Shown here: piece after piece, positions 1 through 5,862 of the stretch | How the letters are laid out: the number at the start of each line of letters is the position of its first letter | Position numbering within the stretch: position 1 is the stretch's first letter | Assembly (NCBI GenBank): GCA_903970315.1 | Contig: CAJCIJ010000267.1 | Location: 1 to 6,079 of the forward strand | Source: Actinomycetota bacterium | GTDB lineage: Bacteria > Actinomycetota > Thermoleophilia > Solirubrobacterales > Solirubrobacteraceae | Direction of reading: 5' to 3' | DNA length: 6,079 nucleotides | Notes under the pieces: model-generated | Told to the model about the DNA's origin: nothing | Database searches by the model: none | The model's input: the letters and a program-made list of their open reading frames with translations, nothing else | Made by a program: the position numbers and the translations under genes

Positions 1-12
1 GCGCCGGCGCGC

Positions 13-1437
13 TCAGGACGCTATCCATGGCCCGTGCCACCCGCCGCAACCGGCCACCAGACCGTCGGCCTCCGGTGGACCCCACGACCCCTGCGCGTAT
101 GTGTGGACGGGTGGCGGCGACGTAAGCAGTGGAGCCATCACCCGCCAGCTCTCTTCGACTGAGTCCTGCCGCGTGAAGCGGGAGCCGTTGCCTGCCATGG
201 CGTCCACAAGCAGCACCTCATACGGCGTGGGGGCCTCGCCGCCCTGTTCTCCAAACTCCATGTCCAGCTCGATCGGACCAGGGTTTGGCATGTCGGCGCG
301 GTGGGCCTCAAGTACCACCTGGGTCCCGGTGGCGGGATCCAGTTTGACCACGAACTGGTTGGGCTCCGGGCGCCGATGGCCATGGGCCATGAACAGCAGC
401 TGCGGCGGATCGCGGAACACCGCGCGCAGCTCGGTCTGGGTGACAGGCAGCTTCTTGCCCGCGCGGATGAACCACGGCACTCCGGACCAGCGCCAGTTGT
501 CGATCTGTAACCGCAGCGCTGCATAGGTCTCGGTGCTCGAGCCGGAGGCCACGCCGTCGACGCTCAGATAGCCGTCGTACTGCCCGCGTACGTAGTGCGC
601 CGGTTTGGCGTCCTCCATGGCTCGCAGCACGGAGTACTTGGCATCCATCAGCGTCTTGGCATCGTTGCCTGCCGGTGCCTCCATCGCCGCCACCGCCAGG
701 ACTTGGAGCAGGTGGTTGACCACCACGTCGCGCAACGCCCCAACGGGGTCATAGAAGTGGCCGCGATCGTCCACCCCGAAGGACTCGGCCATCGTGATCT
801 GCACGCACGCAATGTGCTCGCGGTTCCAGATCGGCTCGATCATGGTGTTGCCGAAGCGCAGGTAGAGGAGCTCGTCGGTGCCCATCTTGCCGAGGAAGTG
901 GTCGATCCGGTAAAGCTGGGACTCGTCGATGCTTTCGTGTATCTCGGCCGCCAGGGCCCGCGCGGACGCCAGATCGTGGCCGAACGGCTTCTCGACAACC
1001 ACGCGCGCTGAGCCCGTCAGCCCCGCATCTGTGAGGTGCTTGATGACCATGCCAAAGAGCGAAGGCGGGATCTCCAGGTAGAAGACGGGCGAGCGCTTAC
1101 CCTCGATCGCCGACCCGACCCGGGTATAGGTGGCAGCGTCGGCGAAGTCGCCGCTGACGTAGGACATCCGCGCGGCCAGTCGCGCGAACACCTGCTCGTC
1201 GATCGTCTCGCCTGTGGCTTCCACGGCCGCGCGTGCGTGCGTGCGCAGGTCGTCGTCGGTCCACTGGTCGACCGCCACGCCCACGATCGGGCACGCCAAC
1301 AGGCCGCGGCGCTCCAGCCGGTACAGCGAGCGGAACGTCATCACCTTGGCGAGGTCACCGCTGATGCCAAAGATGACCAGCGCGTCGGCCGGTCGCGTGG
1401 CATCGCCGGTTGGCCCGCTTCTGGCCGCCACGTGCAT
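13..1437 (-). CDS. zwf: Glucose-6-phosphate 1-dehydrogenase
   Basis: A complete 474-residue protein of normal family length (about 460-510). It oxidises glucose 6-phosphate to 6-phosphogluconolactone in the cytoplasm, the first step of the oxidative pentose phosphate pathway. Visible motifs in order: Rossmann dinucleotide loop FGISGDLAK (23-31), EKPFG (149-153), substrate-binding RIDHFLGK (177-184), the catalytic-base His in VVNHLLQ (His242), RAGKKL (325-330), and the C-terminal block YEVLLVDAM...F.R.D..EESW (406-431) ending in YAQGSWGP (447-454). Two oddities: the usual DHYLGKE reads DHFLGKM, and the Arg that normally ends the second Rossmann strand (GVGR in E. coli) is Val56 followed by Asp57, so strict NADP use is doubtful. 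The ATG at 1437 follows AAGG by only 3 nt. A GTG two codons inside (1431-1429) has a better 9-nt spacing, and a leaderless start at the ATG is also possible. The gene is divergent from the c-di-GMP gene at 1559. Its downstream partners lie outside the window. Confidence 0.96.
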   Translation of the reverse strand: MHVAARSGPTGDATRPADALVIFGISGDLAKVMTFRSLYRLERRGLLACPIVGVAVDQWTDDDLRTHARAAVEATGETIDEQVFARLAARMSYVSGDFADAATYTRVGSAIEGKRSPVFYLEIPPSLFGMVIKHLTDAGLTGSARVVVEKPFGHDLASARALAAEIHESIDESQLYRIDHFLGKMGTDELLYLRFGNTMIEPIWNREHIACVQITMAESFGVDDRGHFYDPVGALRDVVVNHLLQVLAVAAMEAPAGNDAKTLMDAKYSVLRAMEDAKPAHYVRGQYDGYLSVDGVASGSSTETYAALRLQIDNWRWSGVPWFIRAGKKLPVTQTELRAVFRDPPQLLFMAHGHRRPEPNQFVVKLDPATGTQVVLEAHRADMPNPGPIELDMEFGEQGGEAPTPYEVLLVDAMAGNGSRFTRQDSVEESWRVMAPLLTSPPPVHTYAQGSWGPPEADGLVAGCGGWHGPWIAS

Positions 1438-1438
1438 C

Positions 1439-1454
1439 GGCCTTATAGTAGGCC
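1439..1454. repeat. Short inverted repeat GGCCT-N6-AGGCC
   Basis: Perfect 5-bp arms at 1439-1443 and 1450-1454 flank the AT-rich centre TATAGT. The repeat lies immediately before the zwf start codon and overlaps the candidate -10 element, a position where a repressor operator would act. Arms this short can occur by chance in GC-rich DNA, so this is only a candidate operator. Confidence 0.25.
1445..1450 (-). promoter_or_regulatory. Candidate -10 element for zwf (leaderless type)
   Basis: On the minus strand the hexamer TACTAT fits TAnnnT and ends 7 nt before the zwf ATG, which would place the transcription start at or next to the A of the start codon. That is the spacing of leaderless promoters common in high-GC Gram-positive bacteria. 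No good -35 box lies 16-18 nt further upstream; a TTGACC (1457-1462) is present but only 6 nt away, too close. The hexamer also sits inside a GGCCT-N6-AGGCC inverted repeat. Read on the plus strand the same site contains TATAGT, so it could instead serve the divergent gene. Confidence 0.35.
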
Positions 1455-1558
1455 CCGGTCAAGCGGCTCTGGTCCTTGCCGTCGTGGCCGCCTACGAAGA
1501 TCGGCCGCAAAGCGCCGACCTTCTCAAGCAGGCCGGCACGCTGCCCGACACAGCCCCG

Positions 1559-3433
1559 ATGGCAACCCAAGCCTCACGAAAGCCCGCGGGACCCCCCCAA
1601 CAGCCCATGGGGCCGCTGCCCCCGGACGCCCCCCCGGAGGTCACCGACGAGCTAGCGCGTGTCGGTGAAGCCCTTAAACAACGCTGTGACCAGGTGCTGA
1701 GAGAGACTGTCGCCAGGACCACCGAGCCCGGTGAGGCCATCGACGAGGTGGTGCAGGAGGGCTTCGAACGCATCTCGACCAGCTCGACGCTGGCCGTGGC
1801 GCACTGGATCGCGGGCGAGGGCCGCGATGTGGCCAGTGCCGCTGGGCGGGAAACCTGGGAGCTCTTCGGCGAGTTGGCAGCCCACCGCGCTGCCGCGCTT
1901 GACCTGGTCACGCGCCGCTGCTTTCGCTGGCGCAACGTGATGGCCGAGACGCTGCGGGAGATATGCACAGAACAGGCGGCTTCCGGCGAGACCCTTACGC
2001 AGGCGCTCACCATGCTGCAGCTGAGCTTGGAGTTCAGCCTCGTGCGGATGGGTGAATGCTTTGAGACCGAGCGCCAGCGCACCGACTACGAGCTGGCGCG
2101 CCGCGAGGACGAGCTCGCCTTTCTGGCCACGCACGATGCGCTCACCGACCTGCCCAACCGCACGCTCATCCTGGATCGACTGGAGCAGATGCTCGTGCGC
2201 TCGCGGCGCACCAACGCCCCGGTGGCAGCGCTGTTCATCGACCTCGACAACTTCAAGGGCATCAACGACACGCTGGGGCACGGCGCCGGCGACGAGCTGC
2301 TGCGCGCAGTGGCCACGCGACTGGAGGGCGTGGTCCGCGGCGCCGACACGCTGGGGCGGCTGGGCGGCGACGAGTTCATCGTGATCTCTGACCAGGTATC
2401 GCTGCAAGCGGGTCCCGAGTTGATCGCCGAGCGCCTTTTCGAAGCGCTCAAGGAGCCCTTCAACCTGACCAGCAACACCGAGACGGCGTTTACGGTCAAC
2501 GCCAGCATCGGGATCGCCATGGGGGGCGGGTACTCGGCCGAGGACCTGCTGCGCAACGCCGACATAGCGATGTACCGAGCCAAGTGGGACGGCAAGAACC
2601 GCTACGCACGGTTTGAGACGGGAATGCAGGACTCCATCCGCAAGCGCATGGAACTGGAAATGGACATGCGACACGCTCTGGAGGCCGGGCAGTTCTTTCT
2701 CGCCTACCAGCCCATCCTCTCGCTCGGCGACCTCAACCCCACGGGCGTGGAGGCACTGATCCGCTGGAACCATCCCAAACGGGGGGTGTTGCAGCCCGAC
2801 GAGTTCGTCCCCGTCGCCGAGGAGACAGGCCAGATCATCGAGATCGGCCGATGGGTCCTGGGCGAGGCCTGCGCGCAGGCGGTGGCCTGGCGCAAGGACG
2901 GGTTCCCGATCGTGATGGCGGTCAACGTCTCGGCTCGCCAGCTCGACAGCGACCAGATCATCTCTGACATCGAGCAGGCACTGACCACGACGGGACTTGA
3001 CCCGGCGGCGCTGACCGTCGAGCTCACCGAGACCACGATCATGCGCAACGTCGAGGAGACATCGCGGCGGCTGAAGGCGATCAAGGCCTTGGGCGTCCAG
3101 ATCGCCATCGACGATTTTGGCACTGGCTACTCGTCGCTGGCGCACCTGCAGCGCTTCCCCGTTGACGCGCTGAAGATCGATCGCTCCTTCATCTCGGAGG
3201 TCGGGCACGGCCAGGGATCGGAGACGCTCATTGGAACGCTCGTGCAGCTGGGCAAGGCGCTGCTGATCGAGACTTTTGCCGAGGGCATCGAATACGAGGC
3301 CGAGCTTTCGCTGCTGCGCGACCAGGAATGCGAGAGTGGCCAGGGCTTCCTGTTTGCCACGCCACTCGACGCCGAGGCCGCTGGCGAATTCCTGCGTCGG
3401 TGGGCGCAGACCGGCGCCGCCACGCTGCCCTGA
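1559..3433 (+). CDS. Bifunctional GGDEF-EAL c-di-GMP cyclase/phosphodiesterase with helical N-terminal region
   Basis: A 624-residue protein predicted to be cytoplasmic; no membrane segment or signal peptide is visible. Residues 1-26 are Pro-rich, 27-165 are an unrecognised, apparently all-helical region, and 165-190 form a charged connecting helix. GGDEF (about 185-355): DALTDLPNR, metal and substrate residues in FIDLDNFKGIND, active-site LGGDEF (268-273) and a perfect inhibitory I-site RGAD (260-263) five residues before it. EAL (about 362-616): VEALIRW (EAL at 398-400), NVSARQL (456-462), ELTET (488-492), DDFGTGYSSL (518-527), KID (539-541), AEGIE (574-578) and GQGF (594-597). All catalytic residues of both activities seem present, so it should make c-di-GMP from GTP and cleave it to pGpG; which dominates cannot be told from sequence. 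The start is uncertain: ATG 1559 is chosen as the first ATG after the zwf overlap, ATG 1607 (608 residues) is equally possible, and neither has a clear ribosome site. The next gene in the same direction also makes c-di-GMP. Confidence 0.93.
   Translation: MATQASRKPAGPPQQPMGPLPPDAPPEVTDELARVGEALKQRCDQVLRETVARTTEPGEAIDEVVQEGFERISTSSTLAVAHWIAGEGRDVASAAGRETWELFGELAAHRAAALDLVTRRCFRWRNVMAETLREICTEQAASGETLTQALTMLQLSLEFSLVRMGECFETERQRTDYELARREDELAFLATHDALTDLPNRTLILDRLEQMLVRSRRTNAPVAALFIDLDNFKGINDTLGHGAGDELLRAVATRLEGVVRGADTLGRLGGDEFIVISDQVSLQAGPELIAERLFEALKEPFNLTSNTETAFTVNASIGIAMGGGYSAEDLLRNADIAMYRAKWDGKNRYARFETGMQDSIRKRMELEMDMRHALEAGQFFLAYQPILSLGDLNPTGVEALIRWNHPKRGVLQPDEFVPVAEETGQIIEIGRWVLGEACAQAVAWRKDGFPIVMAVNVSARQLDSDQIISDIEQALTTTGLDPAALTVELTETTIMRNVEETSRRLKAIKALGVQIAIDDFGTGYSSLAHLQRFPVDALKIDRSFISEVGHGQGSETLIGTLVQLGKALLIETFAEGIEYEAELSLLRDQECESGQGFLFATPLDAEAAGEFLRRWAQTGAATLP
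1637..2098 (+). other. Unrecognised helical N-terminal region of the GGDEF-EAL protein
   Basis: Residues 27-180 of the GGDEF-EAL protein contain no PAS, GAF, HAMP or response-regulator motif that I recognise. The composition (Ala, Glu, Leu, Arg with few Gly or Pro) suggests a helical bundle. Notable stretches are AHWIAGEGRDVASAAGRETW (81-100) and AHRAAALDLVTRRCFRW (108-124), with Cys at 43, 121, 136 and 167 and His at 82 and 109. In general style it resembles the helical N-terminal regions of RsbR-type or PucR/CdaR-type regulators, but I cannot assign it. It probably acts as the sensing or dimerising input for the GGDEF-EAL output. Confidence 0.5.
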
Positions 3434-3444
3434 TCGTCCACGAC

Positions 3445-3482
3445 GGGCGCCCGGCGATCGTTTAGACACCGCGCGGGCGCCC
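3445..3482 (+). terminator. GC-rich inverted repeat after the GGDEF-EAL gene
   Basis: The arm GGGCGCCCG (3445-3453) is complementary to CGGGCGCCC (3474-3482), giving a 9-bp stem with a 20-nt loop that starts 12 nt after the GGDEF-EAL stop codon. It is followed by CTT only, with no T-tract, so intrinsic termination would be weak. Each arm is also nearly self-complementary (GGGCGCCC), so two small structures or a dyad protein site are alternatives. If it does not terminate, the two c-di-GMP genes could be cotranscribed. Confidence 0.35.
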
Positions 3483-3486
3483 CTTC

Positions 3487-3496
3487 CCATGCATGG
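3487..3496. promoter_or_regulatory. Perfect 10-bp palindrome CCATGCATGG, candidate operator
   Basis: CCATGCATGG lies 37 nt before the start of the tandem cyclase gene and is followed 3 nt later by a second palindrome, CCGGCCGG (3500-3507). The AT-containing centre stands out in the GC-rich gap. The position would suit a regulator of the downstream gene. No known operator family is recognised, and the 8-bp neighbour could easily be chance. Confidence 0.25.
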
Positions 3497-3533
3497 ATTC
3501 CGGCCGGGCCGAGGGTAGCCTGGGTAAGGGCGT

Positions 3534-5843
3534 ATGAAGAGTATGGACGTGGCCAGCTTTCTGTGTCGTGACGACGCCGAGCGCCGGCGGATGGCCGACG
3601 TGGTCCGCCTGCTGCGCCCCGGCACCCCGTACCTGCTCGGCTTCTTTGCGCTTGCGGGCCTCTCCGGCGTGGGCACCTACGGGTGGCTTCCGTTGCTGCC
3701 CGCGGCCTTTTCGCTGCTGCTGTTCGCCTCGATCTGGCAGGTGAACGTGAGCCGTCACCACCGTCCGGAGTACATCTGGGCGGGCCTGTTTCTGTTTGCC
3801 GAGCTGATGCTGGCGGTGGCCGTGGCGCTCGGGCGCGGACCGCGCGGGTTCTCGCTGGTGGTGATGTCGATGCCGGTCCTGCTTGCGGCGCTCGTGTTCC
3901 CGCGACGCGTGGTGCTGCTGTCCACCGTGATCGGCATGGCGCTCACCAGTGGTCTGCTGTTCGGCGTGGACCTCAGCGAGGTGCGCCAGAGCCCCGGTGT
4001 GGCGCTGTGCGCGTTGCTGGTGATGGTTGTGCTCGCCACGACCGCGCTGGTGATTCGCGACCTCGACGAGGCCTCGAGGCGTCTGGCGTTCGTGGACGAG
4101 CTCACGGGCGCGCTGAACCGCTCGGCGCTCACTCCCAAGCTCGCCGAGGTCACCGAGCAGTCGCGCCTGACGGGCGAGCCCATCGCGGTGATCATCGCGG
4201 ACATCGATCGGTACAAGGGGATCAACGACGAGCACGGCCACATCGCCGGCGATTGGGTCCTACGTGAGGTGGCGCGGCGGCTGGGGGAGTGCGTGGGCGC
4301 GTTTGAGCCGGTCTATCGGCTTGGGGGCGAGGAGTTCGTGATGCTCCTGCCCGGGCTCGGCGTCACCGCGGCGCAGGAGGTCGCGACGCGCATGTGGCAG
4401 GCGATCCGACACCGCCCCATCGAAGGCGTTGCGGTGACCATGTCCTTCGGCGTGGCCGTCTCCGACGGCGACGAGCCGTTTGATTTCGACAGTGTGTTTG
4501 CGCGTGCCGACCAGGCGCTTTACGCGGCAAAGCACGCCGGCCGCGATCGCGTGCACGTGTCGATCAGGCCTCAGACACAGTCCGTGGCGAGCGAGCATCA
4601 CGCTGGCGCCAACGGCGGCTTGCAGGAGCGCCGCTCGGGCACGCCCAGGCGGCGCGCGACGCCGGGCGGCGGACGGCGCATGGGTCGGGCGGCGACGACC
4701 ACCGCGGGGCTCGTGTCCGTGAGCGCAACGACGGGTTCTGGCCACGGCGCAGGAGGGGGGGAAGCCACGGCTGCCGTCGCCACGCCCGCGCGCGCTGTGG
4801 GCAAGGAGTTGGAGCGCGAGTATGTGATCGACCTCAACCGGCGCCTGGGACTCCTGTTCGGAGTGATCGCCTTGGCGGCCTTCGTCGCGATCGCCACCCA
4901 GATCCCGGAGTTCGGCTGGGCTGTGCTGATCCCGCCGGTGATCGGCGCCGTGCCGTACTACCTGCTGTCGGACTTCGCGGACCGCGTTCGCTCACCCAAC
5001 CTGGCCATCGGCGCGGGCTGGGTGATCCTGCAGACATCCATCGCCGCCGGCTTCATGCTTGCCAGTGGCGCGCCGCTGTTTGCCCTGTCGCTGCTCGTGC
5101 TGATCGTGCCCGGCCGGTGTGCCGTCCTGCGTACGCGCGCAGCGGCCGCCGGGACGGTCTACACCGCGCTGTTGATGGTCGCGGTGGCCTTCACGCTTGA
5201 CTCCTCGCGCGTGCTGGGTAACCCGGCGCTGCTGCTCTTCCCACTGGCGCTGCTGTTCAGCGCCGGGTATGTGGGCGCTGTCGTCGGTGGCTCGGCGGTG
5301 GGCTTCCGGGGCGCAAGCACAGTGGACGCGCTCACAGGGCTGCTGAACCGCCACGCCCTGGGCTCACGGCTGACCGAGCTTGAGGTCTCCGCCCAGGGTG
5401 CGCAGCGCACCGTTGCGGTGATATTGGGAGACCTTGACCACTTCAAGCAGGTCAACGACACCGCAGGCCATGCCGCTGGCGACGCGGTGCTGCGAGCCGC
5501 CGCCGAACGGATCGCCGCCGCGCTTCGGACGTTTCAGCGTGCCTACCGTGTCGGAGGCGAGGAGTTCCTGGTGCTTTTGCCCGACGCCGATGCCGATGCT
5601 GCCCAGCGGGTGGCCGAACGGCTGCGCCAGGTGATCGCGGCTGAACCGTGCGCCGGCCAGGACGTGACGATCTCACTGGGTGTTGCCGTGAATCCCGGCG
5701 GGACTCGGTTTGTCTACGGCGATGTCCTTGCGCGCGCCGACGCTGCGTTGTACGAGGCAAAGCGCGGTGGGCGCGACCGCGTCTGCGTCGAGCCCGAGGC
5801 GGGCGTCCCGCAGCGGGCCATTGCGGCCGGCGCCGACGCGTAG
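3534..5843 (+). CDS. Tandem 6TM-GGEEF-6TM-GGEEF membrane diguanylate cyclase
   Basis: A 769-residue integral membrane protein made of two homologous units. Unit 1 has about six hydrophobic helices (near 31-49, 52-70, 80-99, 106-122, 125-145, 155-174), then a GGEEF domain (185-345) with DELTGALNR, ADIDRYKGIND, GHIAGD and YRLGGEEF (261-268). A Gly/Ala/Thr/Arg-rich linker (345-424) leads to unit 2, with helices near 438-456, 461-478, 489-511, 513-526, 536-555 and 564-588 and a second domain with DALTGLLNR, GDLDHFKQVND, GHAAGD and YRVGGEEF (671-678). Charged loops NVSRHHRPEY, FPRR, DRVRS and RTR fit a topology with both GGEEF domains in the cytoplasm. Both active sites look intact and should condense two GTP into c-di-GMP. 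The inhibitory RxxD is absent from both (GAFE and RTFQ). There is no EAL or HD-GYP domain. ATG 3534 has AAGGG only 3 nt upstream; ATG 3543 (Met4) would have 12-nt spacing. It lies 100 nt after the GGDEF-EAL gene. Confidence 0.93.
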   Translation: MKSMDVASFLCRDDAERRRMADVVRLLRPGTPYLLGFFALAGLSGVGTYGWLPLLPAAFSLLLFASIWQVNVSRHHRPEYIWAGLFLFAELMLAVAVALGRGPRGFSLVVMSMPVLLAALVFPRRVVLLSTVIGMALTSGLLFGVDLSEVRQSPGVALCALLVMVVLATTALVIRDLDEASRRLAFVDELTGALNRSALTPKLAEVTEQSRLTGEPIAVIIADIDRYKGINDEHGHIAGDWVLREVARRLGECVGAFEPVYRLGGEEFVMLLPGLGVTAAQEVATRMWQAIRHRPIEGVAVTMSFGVAVSDGDEPFDFDSVFARADQALYAAKHAGRDRVHVSIRPQTQSVASEHHAGANGGLQERRSGTPRRRATPGGGRRMGRAATTTAGLVSVSATTGSGHGAGGGEATAAVATPARAVGKELEREYVIDLNRRLGLLFGVIALAAFVAIATQIPEFGWAVLIPPVIGAVPYYLLSDFADRVRSPNLAIGAGWVILQTSIAAGFMLASGAPLFALSLLVLIVPGRCAVLRTRAAAAGTVYTALLMVAVAFTLDSSRVLGNPALLLFPLALLFSAGYVGAVVGGSAVGFRGASTVDALTGLLNRHALGSRLTELEVSAQGAQRTVAVILGDLDHFKQVNDTAGHAAGDAVLRAAAERIAAALRTFQRAYRVGGEEFLVLLPDADADAAQRVAERLRQVIAAEPCAGQDVTISLGVAVNPGGTRFVYGDVLARADAALYEAKRGGRDRVCVEPEAGVPQRAIAAGADA
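3594..4568 (+). repeat. Internal protein repeat, unit 1 (6TM-GGEEF)
   Basis: Residues 21-345 of the tandem cyclase. Aligned with residues 431-755 at a constant offset of 410 residues, the GGEEF portions (187-342 against 597-752) align without a single gap, and my hand count gives about 76 identical residues of 156. The membrane portions are far more diverged but keep helix number and loop charges, and some positions still match at the same offset, such as the TV pairs at 131-132 and 541-542. This unit has a charged connecting helix (RDLDEASRRLAF, 175-186) between the last membrane helix and the cyclase domain. Confidence 0.85.
4566..4805 (+). other. Low-complexity linker between the two cyclase units
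   Basis: Residues 345-424 are rich in Gly, Ala, Thr and Arg with few hydrophobic residues (ERRSGTPRRRATPGGGRRMG followed by GSGHGAGGGEATAAVATP) and should be disordered and cytoplasmic. The length, about 80 residues, is enough to let the two GGEEF domains meet. The DNA holds a strong Shine-Dalgarno-like GGAGG (4752-4756) that runs into a seven-G tract (4755-4761), a possible trace of a former intergenic region between two separate genes. Confidence 0.75.
4824..5798 (+). repeat. Internal protein repeat, unit 2 (6TM-GGEEF)
   Basis: Residues 431-755, the second copy of the membrane-plus-cyclase unit. It differs from unit 1 mainly before the catalytic domain: the charged connecting helix is replaced by a Gly- and Ser-containing stretch (GGSAVGFRGAST, 585-596), so signal coupling may differ between halves. 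All the catalytic signatures are retained. It could be translated separately from an internal GTG (Val431 at 4824), which has GGAG 10 nt upstream, but the open frame across the linker argues for a single polypeptide. Confidence 0.85.
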
Positions 5844-5862
5844 TCGGCTGCCGACCGGCGCC

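Noticed and set aside
1214..1558. Upstream extension of the GGDEF-EAL frame by 115 residues
   Set aside because: The first part lies antisense within the strongly supported zwf coding region, its composition is unlike a protein domain, and the segment has no recognisable motif. Starts at 1559 or 1607 avoid the overlap.
1355..1570. 71-residue minus-strand frame with FVGGHDGKDQ, considered as a tail of a 6-phosphogluconate dehydrogenase gene upstream of zwf
   Set aside because: The frame is closed by TGA just upstream (around 1575), overlaps the zwf start in another frame, and the resemblance to the Gly-Gly-His region of that enzyme covers only a few residues.
1636..1640. GGAGG as ribosome site for a later start of the GGDEF-EAL gene
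   Set aside because: No in-frame ATG, GTG or TTG lies at a suitable distance downstream; the nearby GTG at 1659 is out of frame.
1036..1668. 210-residue open frame on the plus strand
   Set aside because: It covers the antisense of the zwf N-terminal half and runs into the next gene in a different frame. No motif; Arg/Ala/His-rich shadow.
3434..3533. c-di-GMP riboswitch in the gap before the tandem cyclase
   Set aside because: The 100-nt gap shows only GC-rich dyads; none of the conserved unpaired or tetraloop features of the known c-di-GMP riboswitch classes could be seen.
1652..3676. 674-residue open frame on the minus strand
   Set aside because: It is antisense to the GGDEF-EAL gene, is Arg/Gln/His/Val-rich with no domain, and is the expected shadow of a GC-rich gene.
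3462..4241. 259-residue open frame on the minus strand
   Set aside because: It lies antisense to the first membrane and cyclase part of the tandem enzyme. The His/Gln/Arg-rich composition is typical of a shadow frame.
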